A stretch of DNA of 35,377 nucleotides from an uncultured Collinsella sp. Its GTDB lineage: Bacteria; Actinomycetota; Coriobacteriia; Coriobacteriales; Coriobacteriaceae. Below the pieces are notes generated by a model. That model saw only the letters and a list, made by a program, of their open reading frames with translations, ran no database searches and was not told where the DNA came from. The stretch lies in the NCBI GenBank assembly GCA_958415525.1, contig CATYZE010000024.1:1-35377 (forward strand), written 5' to 3'. Positions 23,685-32,085 of this stretch are shown in pieces. Positions within the stretch are counted from its first letter, which is position 1. Each line of letters starts with the position of its first letter. The position numbers and the translations under genes are program-made.

Positions 23685-23743
23685 CGACCGCAGCCGGTGC
23701 GGATTTGCGAAGCAAATGCGCAGACGTCCCGTTGCTTGCTCCA
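23685..23743 (+). repeat. 59-base direct repeat, copy B
   Basis: Differs from copy A at four of 59 positions. Two of these are CC to TT inside the tRNA-like end (TTGCTTGCTCCA). The ATTTGC-GAA-GCAAAT hairpin (23703-23717) is intact. Confidence 0.85.
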
Positions 23744-23795
23744 ATTCCAAAATGTTAGGTTAATGCCTGCTGCCCATACTTGCACCTGCGCACGG

Positions 23796-23801
23796 TACAA
23801 T
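23796..23801 (+). promoter_or_regulatory. Possible -10 element for purB
   Basis: TACAAT 45 bases before the purB start, the same hexamer seen before rpmH, ddl and tRNA-Lys. No good -35 at the usual distance. Confidence 0.4.
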
Positions 23802-23845
23802 GGTTGGGTTACGACTAACGTGCCAATAACCAAAAAGGAGCCGCT

Positions 23846-25192
23846 ATGATCGATCGCTATACCCGCCCGGAGATGGGACACATCTTCTCCCTCGAGAACA
23901 AGTACGCCATTTGGCAGGAGATCGAGGTTCTGGCCTGCGAGGCCCAGGCGGAGCTCGGCAAGATCGGCATTTCTAAAGACGAGGCCCAGTGGATCCGCGA
24001 CCATGCCAACTTTGAGAAGGCAAAGGTCGACGAGATCGAGGAGGTCACGCGCCACGACGTCATCGCCTTCCTGACCAACATGAAGGAGTATATCGACGCC
24101 GATGTTCCCGAGGGCGACCCCAAGCCCAGCCGCTGGGTTCACTATGGCATGACCAGCTCCGATCTGGGCGACACGGCTCTGTGCTACCAGCTCACCCAGG
24201 CCTGCGACCTGATCATCGAGGACGTCAAGAAGCTCGGCGAGATTTGCAAGCGTCGCGCCTTTGAGGAGCGCAACACGCTCTGTGCCGGCCGCACTCATGG
24301 CATCCACGCCGAGCCGATGACCTTCGGCATGAAGTTCGGCTCTTGGGCCTGGGAACTCAAGCGCGATCTGGATCGTCTTGAGGACGCCCGTAAGAACGTT
24401 GCCTTCGGTGCCATCTCGGGCGCTGTTGGCACGTACAGCTCCATCGAGCCGTTTGTCGAGGAGTATGTCTGCGAGCACCTGGGTCTGGTTCACGACCCGC
24501 TGTCCACGCAGGTTATCAGCCGCGACCATCACGCCTATCTCGCCGGCGTTCTCGCCACCACCGCGGCCACCTGCGAGCGCATCGCTACCGAGGTTCGCAA
24601 TCTGCAGAAGACCGATACGCTCGAGGCCGAGGAGCCGTTCCGTAAGGGCCAAAAGGGCAGCTCCGCCATGCCGCACAAGCGCAACCCCATCACCATGGAG
24701 AAGGTCTGCGGTCTGTCGCGCGTCGTGAAGTCCAACGCCCAGGTTGCCTTCGATAACGTTGCCCTGTGGCACGAGCGTGACATTTCGCACTCCTCTGCCG
24801 AGCGTGTCGCCCAGGCCGACAGCTTCATCGCCCTCGACCACATGTTCCAGTGCCTCATCCGCGTTATCGACGGCCTGCAGCTGTACCCTGCACGCATGAT
24901 GGCCAACCTCAATAAGACCCGCGGCCTCATCTTCTCCTCCAAGGCGCTGCTGGCCCTCGTCGACACGGGCATCACCCGCGAGGACGCGTACGCCATTGTG
25001 CAGGAGAACGCCATGGCAACCTGGCACGAGGTGCAGGATTGTGTCTCTGGCCCCACCTTTAAGGAGCGTCTCGAGGCCGACCCGCGCTGCACCGTCAGCC
25101 AGGAGAAGCTCGACGAGATCTTTGATCCGTGGGACTTCCTCACCCGTATCGACACGGTCTTTGATCGTCTGGAGCAGCTGAGCTTCGAGTAG
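23846..25192 (+). CDS. purB: Adenylosuccinate lyase
   Basis: 448 aa, the usual length. It acts twice in purine synthesis, splitting SAICAR to AICAR plus fumarate and adenylosuccinate to AMP plus fumarate. The lyase-superfamily signature SSAMPHKRNP is near residues 271-280. The N-terminus (MIDRYTRPEMGHIFSLENKY) and HYGMTSSDLGDTAL, with the catalytic-region histidine in GRTHGIHAEPMTFG, are typical of the Bacillus-type PurB. AAGGAG is about seven bases before the ATG at 23846. It is a single gene between the tRNA repeat region and a terminator; purC lies 7 kb further on the same strand. Confidence 0.97.
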   Translation: MIDRYTRPEMGHIFSLENKYAIWQEIEVLACEAQAELGKIGISKDEAQWIRDHANFEKAKVDEIEEVTRHDVIAFLTNMKEYIDADVPEGDPKPSRWVHYGMTSSDLGDTALCYQLTQACDLIIEDVKKLGEICKRRAFEERNTLCAGRTHGIHAEPMTFGMKFGSWAWELKRDLDRLEDARKNVAFGAISGAVGTYSSIEPFVEEYVCEHLGLVHDPLSTQVISRDHHAYLAGVLATTAATCERIATEVRNLQKTDTLEAEEPFRKGQKGSSAMPHKRNPITMEKVCGLSRVVKSNAQVAFDNVALWHERDISHSSAERVAQADSFIALDHMFQCLIRVIDGLQLYPARMMANLNKTRGLIFSSKALLALVDTGITREDAYAIVQENAMATWHEVQDCVSGPTFKERLEADPRCTVSQEKLDEIFDPWDFLTRIDTVFDRLEQLSFE

Positions 25193-25234
25193 GCTGGCTT
25201 TATTCGACCGCTTGCGGATACATTTCAACCATTG

Positions 25235-25268
25235 GCGCCTTGCCCGTCTTGGGCGAGGCGCTTTTTTT
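25235..25268 (+). terminator. Terminator after purB
   Basis: Stem GCGCCTTGCCC/GGGCGAGGCGC (25235-25245 with 25251-25261, one G-T pair) followed by seven T. Confidence 0.9.
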
Positions 25269-25270
25269 CG

Positions 25271-25298
25271 TTGCTGCCGCAGGCTCCGGTAATAGAAT
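25271..25298 (+). promoter_or_regulatory. Possible promoter of the solute-binding protein/GGDEF pair
   Basis: TTGCTG at 25271-25276, a 16-base spacer and TAGAAT at 25293-25298, about 35 bases before the gene start. Confidence 0.4.
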
Positions 25299-25333
25299 GA
25301 AAATTTGGCTGCTGTTTTGATGAAAGGAGGCAC

Positions 25334-26170
25334 GTGCCCAGACGTATTAAACGAGGCGCTATCGTCTCGTTTGTGCTCATACTCTTTGTTGCCGTCTGTG
25401 CGGGCGCCCTGACGTATACCGTACGACGCAGTCCTTCCTCCTCGAATGAAGCCGATAAAGATCTCCCGGTGCTCAAGATTGGCGTTACGGATAATGACCC
25501 CTATGTGTATGTCGATACCACAGGCGATTACGCCGGTATCGATATCGATATCGCCCGCGAGGCCTGCAAGCGTGCTGGAATCAAACCGCAATTTGTTGAC
25601 ATATCTTGGAATGATCGCGATCGCCTGCTCAAAAACGGCGATATCGATTGTCTGTGGTGCGACTATTCGCCCAATTATCGCGAAGACGTTTATTACTGGA
25701 CTGAGCCGTATCTGACCGTGACAGTCTCGGTCGCCGCCAAGAAAACGAGTGGTATCAAGGGTTTGACGTCTCTCGATGGAAGCAAGACCATTGCGGTGAT
25801 TGCGGGTTCGGTGAGTGAACGCCGATTGCTTGCCGGGGACCTGGGTATCTCGCCGGATGTGCACGTCAAATCATATGGCTCTGCCGAACTCTGCAAAGCT
25901 GCCCTGGTCAAAGGTTATGTTGACTGTTGGATGGCGGACGTTCAATCGCTCGACCGGCTCGTCGCGCAGTATCCCGGTGTTTATCGCGTGTTTGCCGACG
26001 ACGTTATGACAGTTGACCTGGGCGTTGCGTTTGAGAACAGCTATGAAGGGGAGTACGTCAAAAACCTCAATACCGTGCTGTTCGACATGGATCGGGACGG
26101 CACGATTGATCGTATTGTGAGCAATTACAAGGCAGGAGCGACGGCGGACGGGCAAAGGGCGGAATCATGA
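25334..26170 (+). CDS. Membrane-tethered family 3 solute-binding protein (amino-acid-binding type)
   Basis: 278 aa. A basic N-terminus and one hydrophobic segment (about residues 9-27) anchor it; there is no lipobox Cys in a good context. The remainder is an SBP_bac_3 fold: LKIGVTDNDPYVYVDTTGDYAGIDIDIAREACKR is the typical entry (about 48-80), then WNDRDRLLKNGDIDCLW, TEPYL, and IAVIAGSVSERRL, with LNTVLFDMDRDGTIDRI near the end. The start is GTG at 25334, behind AAAGGAGG. No ABC permease or ATPase gene accompanies it. Instead it overlaps a GGDEF gene by four bases (ATGA), so it probably acts as a sensor that reports a ligand to the cyclase rather than as a transport component (inferred). Confidence 0.88.
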   Translation: MPRRIKRGAIVSFVLILFVAVCAGALTYTVRRSPSSSNEADKDLPVLKIGVTDNDPYVYVDTTGDYAGIDIDIAREACKRAGIKPQFVDISWNDRDRLLKNGDIDCLWCDYSPNYREDVYYWTEPYLTVTVSVAAKKTSGIKGLTSLDGSKTIAVIAGSVSERRLLAGDLGISPDVHVKSYGSAELCKAALVKGYVDCWMADVQSLDRLVAQYPGVYRVFADDVMTVDLGVAFENSYEGEYVKNLNTVLFDMDRDGTIDRIVSNYKAGATADGQRAES

Positions 26171-27966
26171 CAAATGACAAGTGCCGCTTGCGTCGAAAGG
26201 GTTTGGTCGCCGCGGCTATCGGCGTTGTGGCCAGCGTTGTCCTATTGAGTTTGCTCTACATGGTCGGTACGCATCGCTGTCTCGATAAAACGCTTGGGTT
26301 TGGCCAGGAAACCATGGTGTTTCTAAAAAACGCCTGCAAAAAATATGACCGATATGAACAGGGAAGAAAAACCGAGGCGACGCACAATTTGGATGCTGCG
26401 CTCGAGTCGTTTGCGGCGTTCTTGCCGCCTGATCGCGTTAAAGTCAACGACGATCTGGTCGAGGATTATGTCCATACCGAGTGTCTTTCGGGAATGTTGG
26501 TCATGGACGCCGACGGCCATATGGCCGCTCATTACGATACTGACGGTCGCGATCCACTGATGCTGTGGCGAGAGGAGCTGGCCTGTTCGCCGGTCGCATC
26601 GATGTATCGAGGCTCCAAGGTGTCCTACTCGACCGTCGTAGAGCGTCGCGGTGTCGACTTTGCCGTGAGTGCCATTCCGTACGGTGATGGGGTGGCGTTG
26701 GGGTATCAATCGCTTGCGGCTGAGCCCTCCGATGACTATTCATACGTTATCGCCGACGTGCTCGTGAACAACACGTTCCATCAGGGTCCAACGGTGTTCG
26801 TGATGCGCGATGCGCAAATCGTATCCTCAAACGATTCGACCGTCGATATAGCCCTTGCCCGACTTCTTGCCGATAGCGGAACTGACTGGAAAGACGAAGG
26901 CCTAACGCGCGTCGAATATCAGGGAACTACCTGGTATGCCGTGCGTGCGGCGTATAAGGACTACCGCCTGTTTGCGCTCTACCCCAAATCTGAGGTCATG
27001 TCTGGCAGGATTGCATTTGTCGCTGCCGGCGTGCTGGCGTGCCTGGCGTTTTGGGTCGTAGTGCTGTTGGTGCGCACTATTGCCGACCGTCGCAACTTGG
27101 CCGAAAAGGACAAGCAGCTCGGCATCATCAATGCCATCAGTTCTGCGTATGAGTCGACCTTCCTGTTGCATCTCGATACGCTCGAGATCGAGGGAATTAA
27201 CATGTCGCCGTCGATGGCGAAAATATTTGCTGAGCATACCGAGGCATATGACTTTTTGGACACGGTTTGTCGAGACGTTGTGAGTCCCGAAAGCCGCGAA
27301 GTGGTCATGGAGCTTATAGATACAAGTACGCTTCGGGACCGTATGGAGGGCGTGCCGCACTTGGATGCCGAGGTGCGAGATTGCCGAGGTGCTTGGTATT
27401 CGCTGCAGGTTGTTCCGCAGCGTCGCGATGAGCGGGGCCGACTGGAATCGGTCGTCGTGGCGACGCATAACATCTCGATGGCAAAGCGCGCCGAAGAGCT
27501 TTCTTTTCAGGACAAACTGACGGGGCTTCGCAATAGAAATTACCTTGAGTCCCTTGGCGATGACTCGGTGAACAAATCCCTGCCCGTGAGTGTGATCATG
27601 ATGGACTGCAACCACCTCAAGCGCACCAACGATCTTTACGGTCACGAAATGGGCGATGAGTTGCTGCGGCGTACGGCGTCTGTATTGAGGCAGGTGGCAG
27701 GCGAGAAGTTTGTGCCCATGCGCGTTGGTGGAGATGAGTTTTTGTTGATATGCCCCTACACTGATCGCGAGTCCGCGCGTCAATTGGTGCAAGATCTTCG
27801 CCGCGGTCTTGCTGCGGCGAGCGATGATGCGCTGGCCGTCAGCGCGTCATTTGGCATCGCGACGGTAGAGACACCCGGCTGTACGCTAGCCGAGATATAC
27901 CGCGTTGCCGACCATAACATGTATCAAGAGAAGCGTGAAGTTCACGCTCAGGACGCGAATCGTTAG
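26167..27966 (+). CDS. Membrane sensor diguanylate cyclase (GGDEF)
   Basis: 599 aa. Membrane segments lie at about residues 12-34 and 280-303, enclosing an extracellular sensor domain of about 245 residues, probably Cache-like. After the second segment is a PAS-like region (about 310-435) and a C-terminal GGDEF domain: DKLTGLRNRNYLESL, MMDCNHLKRTNDLYGHEMGDELL, the intact catalytic GGDEF at 521-525, and FGIATVETPG. The product would be the second messenger c-di-GMP. The RxxD inhibitory site normally five residues before GGDEF is absent (GEKF there). No EAL domain. The four-base overlap with the solute-binding gene implies joint expression. Confidence 0.92.
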   Translation: MTNDKCRLRRKGLVAAAIGVVASVVLLSLLYMVGTHRCLDKTLGFGQETMVFLKNACKKYDRYEQGRKTEATHNLDAALESFAAFLPPDRVKVNDDLVEDYVHTECLSGMLVMDADGHMAAHYDTDGRDPLMLWREELACSPVASMYRGSKVSYSTVVERRGVDFAVSAIPYGDGVALGYQSLAAEPSDDYSYVIADVLVNNTFHQGPTVFVMRDAQIVSSNDSTVDIALARLLADSGTDWKDEGLTRVEYQGTTWYAVRAAYKDYRLFALYPKSEVMSGRIAFVAAGVLACLAFWVVVLLVRTIADRRNLAEKDKQLGIINAISSAYESTFLLHLDTLEIEGINMSPSMAKIFAEHTEAYDFLDTVCRDVVSPESREVVMELIDTSTLRDRMEGVPHLDAEVRDCRGAWYSLQVVPQRRDERGRLESVVVATHNISMAKRAEELSFQDKLTGLRNRNYLESLGDDSVNKSLPVSVIMMDCNHLKRTNDLYGHEMGDELLRRTASVLRQVAGEKFVPMRVGGDEFLLICPYTDRESARQLVQDLRRGLAAASDDALAVSASFGIATVETPGCTLAEIYRVADHNMYQEKREVHAQDANR

Positions 27967-28079
27967 TATTGCAGTCACCGGTTTGTGCATCGTAGGATGT
28001 TGAATCGGTGCCCGCGATACTATATCGGCCCGGGCGGGGATAATAGACATCTGAAATTTCTCTATGAGAGGGGATCTCA

Positions 28080-28343
28080 ATGATTAGCTTTGACTACAAG
28101 CCTCAGGGCGTGTGCTCTCGCAATATCCATCTCAATCTTTCCGACGACGGCAGCAAGGTACTGGGCGTCGAGTTTACCGGCGGCTGCGATGGCAACCTCA
28201 AGGCCATCTCCAAACTGGTCGAGGGCGCTCCTGCCGACCGTGTGATCGAGGTTCTTGCCGGCAATACCTGCGGCATGAAGAAGACCTCTTGCGCCGATCA
28301 GCTTACGCGCGCTATCGAGGCCGCCCGCGCCGAGATCGCCTAA
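28080..28343 (+). CDS. TSCPD-domain protein (TIGR03905 type)
   Basis: 87 aa. The whole protein is one small domain: VCSRNIHLNLSDDGSKVLGVEFTGGCDGNLKAISKL, then IEVLAGNTCGMKKTSCADQL. The TSCAD segment corresponds to the TSCPD motif, with Ala in place of Pro. The domain also occurs at the end of some ribonucleotide reductases, where the Cys pair may bind metal; the role of the stand-alone form is unknown. Ribosome binding site GAGGGG about seven bases before the ATG. Its stop codon TAA shares one base with the ATG of the next gene. Confidence 0.85.
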   Translation: MISFDYKPQGVCSRNIHLNLSDDGSKVLGVEFTGGCDGNLKAISKLVEGAPADRVIEVLAGNTCGMKKTSCADQLTRAIEAARAEIA

Positions 28344-29554
28344 TGGGTATCGTCGACCACATCAAGAACGGAATATCGCGCCGCGGTTTTGTACTCGGTG
28401 GAGCTGCCGCGGGCGCTGCCACGGTGCTTGCCGGATGTTCGAAAAAAACAGGCACCAGTGATGATGCCGCTGGCGAGCCGCAGGTTATCAAGGACGATTC
28501 CAAGATCATCTCGATTACGGATGAGTACGAGGCAGTCGACATCGATCTTGAGCCGGCGGCATCGTGGACGCTGCCGCTGGGCACATTGCTGTACTACTGC
28601 GAGGGTGACTATGCTGCGGCAATGATGGCGCCCGCATCGGCACTGCACGCCAACACACTCGGTGTGCTCAACCTGGGCGATGGCTCGCTTACCACATTAA
28701 TTGAGGATCCTATCGAGGGCACGGGATATGCATTTTACGATGTCCGTGCCGGCAATGGCGTGTTTGCGTGGGTTGAGATGAACTTTGCCAATTCATCGTG
28801 GAAGCTCTACGCTCAAAATCTGTCGGGCGCTTCGCTCTCTGGCGACGTGGTTGAGCTCGATCGAGGTGGCAAGGACTACGATCCGCCACTGTTTACGGCG
28901 TTCGGGTCATCAGTCATCTGGTATAAAATGCCTTCGGCAGGCGGCAATAAAACGAGTAACGATTCGTTTTGCTATCGTCGCTCGCTTGATGAATCTAAGG
29001 CCGAGACAATTTGGAAATCGACGGGCCGCTTTGCGTCGGCCCCACGCGCGAGCGACGGCATTTTGACCATCTCGCCGCGTGTCCGCAACGACGAGGGCGT
29101 CTACTACGGCATAACGGCAATCGATCTGACCGATGGCAACAACACCAAACGTGCCCAGCTAGTCCTTCCCTCGTCAGTCTCGCCTTTCGAGGCCGTATAT
29201 ATGGGCGATACCTTCGTGTTTTCTATCGAGGCGACCTATAGTGGCGTGGGCAGCCTGGGCAACATGGGCACGTATATCGGTAATGAGGGAGGGCCGTACC
29301 TCTTCCTGTCCCGCGAGCCTCTCGCATGTGCGGCTGGCAAGAAGAATAAATACCTTGTTAAGGTACAGGCATCGCATTTCCTGATCGACACCTCTGCCAA
29401 GACCTATGGCTCGCTGTTGTCGCCCGACCGCGCTTTGGAGTATGGCGATTATCCAGCTACGGCGGGAAAATCGGACTCATTCCTTACGTACGCCACGGTG
29501 CGCAACAGCCAGGGTATACCAGAGACGGTCACCGCACGCCTATTCTCTCTTTAA
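28343..29554 (+). CDS. Tat-exported lipoprotein of unknown function
   Basis: 403 aa from the ATG at 28343, overlapping the previous stop by one base. A longer in-frame start at 28112 reads through the TSCPD gene out of frame and is rejected. The N-terminus has a twin-arginine signal (S12-R13-R14-G15-F16-V17), a hydrophobic run and the lipobox LAGC, with lipidated C32. It should be exported folded and anchored to the outer membrane face of the cytoplasmic membrane. The mature part has repeated Tyr/Trp- and Gly-containing beta-strand-like stretches (LLYYCEGDYAAAMM, VFAWVEMNFANSSW, VIWYKMPSAGG, VFSIEATYSG), suggestive of a beta-propeller-like fold but not assigned. No domain recognised. Confidence 0.82.
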   Translation: MGIVDHIKNGISRRGFVLGGAAAGAATVLAGCSKKTGTSDDAAGEPQVIKDDSKIISITDEYEAVDIDLEPAASWTLPLGTLLYYCEGDYAAAMMAPASALHANTLGVLNLGDGSLTTLIEDPIEGTGYAFYDVRAGNGVFAWVEMNFANSSWKLYAQNLSGASLSGDVVELDRGGKDYDPPLFTAFGSSVIWYKMPSAGGNKTSNDSFCYRRSLDESKAETIWKSTGRFASAPRASDGILTISPRVRNDEGVYYGITAIDLTDGNNTKRAQLVLPSSVSPFEAVYMGDTFVFSIEATYSGVGSLGNMGTYIGNEGGPYLFLSREPLACAAGKKNKYLVKVQASHFLIDTSAKTYGSLLSPDRALEYGDYPATAGKSDSFLTYATVRNSQGIPETVTARLFSL

Positions 29555-29707
29555 GCTTAGAGGGGTTAAAAAGGCGCCAACAGGGGAATAAACGCGTTGT
29601 AATTGTGAGTACCGCCCGCCGAGCTGCCACGTCATAGCGGCATCCGGTGGGCTCAGGTGCGTTAAAATGAGCTTGTTCTTAGCTAATTGAGACAGGGGGG
29701 CCGTGTT

Positions 29708-30430
29708 ATGGCTTCAGATGCAAAAAAGATTCTGCTGGTCGAGGATGAGAAGGCAATCCGTGACGCCGTCGCTGCCTATCTCGAGCGCGAAGGCTACTGG
29801 GTTGTGGGTGTCGGCGATGGCCAGTCCGCGATCGAGGAGTTCGAGAAGCATCAGTTCGACCTGGTCGTGCTCGATCTTATGCTCCCCAAGATCCCCGGCG
29901 AGCGCGTTTGCCGCACCATTCGCGATACCTCGGATGTTCCCATCATCATGCTGACTGCCAAGGGCGAGATCGAGGACCGTATTATCGGTCTTGAGCTCGG
30001 CGCCGACGACTACCTGATCAAGCCGTTCTCGCCGCGCGAGCTTGTCGCCCGCGTACGCGCCCTGTTCCGTCGTGCCCACCAGGCCGACGAACCCGCCGTC
30101 GAGGTACTCGACTTCGGCGATCTGGTCATCGATATCTCGGGCCACAAGATCTTGGTCGAAGGCAAAGAAGTCGATCTGACGGCTTCCGAGTTCAAGCTGC
30201 TCACCACGCTTGCTCGTCATCCCGGCCGTGTCTACAACCGTATGGAGCTGGTCGAGAAGGTGCTTGGGTACGACTTTGAGGGCTATGAGCGCACCATCGA
30301 TAGCCACGTGAAGAACCTTCGCGCCAAGCTGGGCGATGATCCCAAGAAGCCCAAGTGGCTCTACACCGTCCACGGTGTCGGCTATCGCTTCGAGGCTCCG
30401 GCCAAGACCGATAAGTCGGACGAGAAATAG
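29708..30430 (+). CDS. OmpR/PhoB-family response regulator
   Basis: 240 aa from the ATG at 29708, preceded by AGGGGGG; an in-frame start 21 bases earlier would swallow that site. Receiver domain residues 5-120: acidic pair E12-D13, phospho-acceptor D56 (VVLDLMLPK), Thr in IMLTAKG and Lys in YLIKPF. The winged-helix DNA-binding domain covers about 135-232 (LTASEFKLLTTLARHPGRV, RTIDSHVKNLRAKLG, VHGVGYRFE). The cognate kinase gene starts 11 bases later. The 153-base leader contains an imperfect hairpin (29614-29652) of unknown meaning and TAAAAT (29663-29668) as a possible -10. Confidence 0.95.
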   Translation: MASDAKKILLVEDEKAIRDAVAAYLEREGYWVVGVGDGQSAIEEFEKHQFDLVVLDLMLPKIPGERVCRTIRDTSDVPIIMLTAKGEIEDRIIGLELGADDYLIKPFSPRELVARVRALFRRAHQADEPAVEVLDFGDLVIDISGHKILVEGKEVDLTASEFKLLTTLARHPGRVYNRMELVEKVLGYDFEGYERTIDSHVKNLRAKLGDDPKKPKWLYTVHGVGYRFEAPAKTDKSDEK

Positions 30431-30441
30431 GGAAATCACAT

Positions 30442-32007
30442 ATGACACCTGCGCGCTTTGAAATCGGACAAAAGCACAAGCAGGAGAGCGAGGCGGGTTC
30501 CAAGGCTAGTTGGAACACGCCTCGTTCCGATTCACGGCCAACGATGAGCTATCCCTCGCGCATGGCACTTGCTTTTGCTCTGACATCGCTCATGACGGTA
30601 TTGGTGCTGGTGGGCGTGGTCTCTGTTGTGTGGGGCACGGTCTTTTCGGATTACACGCGCTCCAATATCGTCGAAATCGCAAATTCCGCTGCCGAAAAGC
30701 TTGCGACGTCGTATGAGGAAAACGGCAATTGGACTGCGGGCGAGCTGCGTACGGTCGCGACATCGAGTTTGGTGTCCGACGACCTGAGTATGCAGGTCGT
30801 CAACAAGAAAGGCGTTGTCGTTTATGACGACTCATGGCCTTCGGCAAGCGCGACCGCCGATGTGCGCGAGAGCGAATCAGCGTCGAGCAGCTCGAGCGGT
30901 AAAAAAGCATCGCATAGCCCGGTCTCGTCTGCTCCAACCGACTCCGATAGCGTTGCCAACGTCGAAATCATAACGTCTTCGGGCGAGCATGTCGGACAGG
31001 TAAAGCTATGGGCCATCGGCTCCGATGCCTTGCTCACCAAGGCGGATTCTGCATTTAGGGAGAAGACCTTTAACGCCATGGCCCTCGCCGCGGTTGTTGC
31101 AATCTGCATTTCGGTCGTTATCGGATCGCTCGTGTCGCGCATGCTCACCAAGCCGATTCATCGTATTACGAGCACGGCCAAGCAAATTCGCGATGGCGAT
31201 CTGTCCGCTCGTACTGGTTTGCGCGGTGATGACGAGATTGATCAGCTGGGTGAGACCTTCGATGAGATGGCCACTTCGCTCGAGAAGGATATGAAACACG
31301 AGAAGCGCCTGACCTCAGACGTTGCACACGAGCTTCGCACGCCGCTTATGGCCATGCTCGCAACGGTCGAGGCCATGCAGGATGGCGTGTATCCCACCGA
31401 CGATGAGCATTTGGAGACCGTTGCTTCCGAGACGCGTCGCCTGGCTCGTCTGGTGCAGCAGATGCTCGACCTGTCGCGCATGGAAAACAGCACGGCTCCG
31501 CTCAACCTTGAGCCGGTGGACATGGTTCCTTTCGTGCGTTCCATCGTCAATGCCCAGGAGCGCCTGTTTGTCGACCGCGATCTGCGCTTGCGCTTTGCTG
31601 ACGAGACCCAAGGTCACGACGATGTCGTCGAAGCCGATCCCGACATGATCACACAATGCGTCATCAATCTCATGAGCAACGCCATGCGCTACACCCCCGA
31701 GGGCGGTTGGGTCGTGGTGTCGGTGCTCAGTGACCGCAAACACGTCAGCATCGCCGTTTCTGATACCGGCATCGGTATTGCCAAGGATGACTTGTCGCGC
31801 ATCTTCGGCCGTTTTTGGCGCGCCGATGCCAGCCGTGCCCGTGAGGCGGGCGGCCTGGGCGTGGGCCTCGCCGTGACCAAGCAGATTGTCGAGCGTCATC
31901 ACGGCTACATATCCGTGGAGTCGGAGCTTGGAAAGGGTACGACTTTTACGATTCATCTGCCTCGCGAGCACACGGCGGACGCGGCATCTACTACAATGGA
32001 GCACTAG
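30442..32007 (+). CDS. Sensor histidine kinase, partner of the OmpR-type regulator
   Basis: 521 aa. About 35 cytoplasmic residues lead to a membrane helix (about 42-66), then an extracellular domain of about 140 residues with a Ser-rich stretch near 150-175. A second helix (about 210-232) follows, then a HAMP domain (SRMLTKPIHRITSTAKQIRDGDLSARTG), HisKA with H296 (SDVAHELRTPLM), and an HATPase domain (INLMSNAMRYTPEGG as N box, VSDTGIGIAKDD as G1, EAGGLGVGLAVTKQIVERHHG as G2). It would phosphorylate D56 of the regulator encoded just upstream. The stimulus is unknown. An alternative start at 30547 would remove the N-terminal tail. Confidence 0.95.
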   Translation: MTPARFEIGQKHKQESEAGSKASWNTPRSDSRPTMSYPSRMALAFALTSLMTVLVLVGVVSVVWGTVFSDYTRSNIVEIANSAAEKLATSYEENGNWTAGELRTVATSSLVSDDLSMQVVNKKGVVVYDDSWPSASATADVRESESASSSSSGKKASHSPVSSAPTDSDSVANVEIITSSGEHVGQVKLWAIGSDALLTKADSAFREKTFNAMALAAVVAICISVVIGSLVSRMLTKPIHRITSTAKQIRDGDLSARTGLRGDDEIDQLGETFDEMATSLEKDMKHEKRLTSDVAHELRTPLMAMLATVEAMQDGVYPTDDEHLETVASETRRLARLVQQMLDLSRMENSTAPLNLEPVDMVPFVRSIVNAQERLFVDRDLRLRFADETQGHDDVVEADPDMITQCVINLMSNAMRYTPEGGWVVVSVLSDRKHVSIAVSDTGIGIAKDDLSRIFGRFWRADASRAREAGGLGVGLAVTKQIVERHHGYISVESELGKGTTFTIHLPREHTADAASTTMEH

Positions 32008-32065
32008 CTTTTCGCTATTCGGTGAAGGAGGGGTTTCGTCCCTGCCGCTCCGAGTTTGCGAAAAC

Positions 32066-32085
32066 ATGCGGGAAAGAACCCGCAT
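32066..32085 (+). promoter_or_regulatory. Hairpin in purC leader
   Basis: ATGCGGG/CCCGCAT (32066-32072 with 32079-32085) 30 bases before the purC start, followed by a weak T-rich stretch (TCGTATTTTGG). Could be a weak terminator for the kinase gene or an attenuator. No known purine riboswitch core is recognisable. Confidence 0.35.

Larger units (their letters stand above)
23471..23743. repeat. tRNA-associated hairpin-rich repeat region
   Basis: Non-coding stretch after the tRNA-Gly terminator. It contains an inverted copy of the tRNA T-arm (23476-23491 is the reverse complement of 23393-23408), three hairpins tipped with GCGAAGC (centred near 23518, 23579 and 23710), the hairpin GGTCGCC-GATA-GGCGACC (23541-23558), and two 59-base direct repeats that end like the tRNA 3' end. 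No convincing gene. It looks like remnants or copies of a tRNA-targeting element; this is inferred. Confidence 0.75.

Noticed and set aside
23471..23743. CRISPR-like array
   Set aside because: Only two long direct repeats with a single 72-base gap, containing tRNA sequence; no regular spacers or cas genes.
23282..25864. 860-codon open frame on the minus strand
   Set aside because: It runs antisense through purB, the tRNA and the repeat region. The GC-rich codons of purB keep the opposite strand open; no domain is recognisable and no ribosome binding site is seen.
28112..28342. 77-residue extension of the Tat lipoprotein
   Set aside because: It reads the TSCPD gene out of frame, and the twin-arginine signal belongs at the N-terminus.
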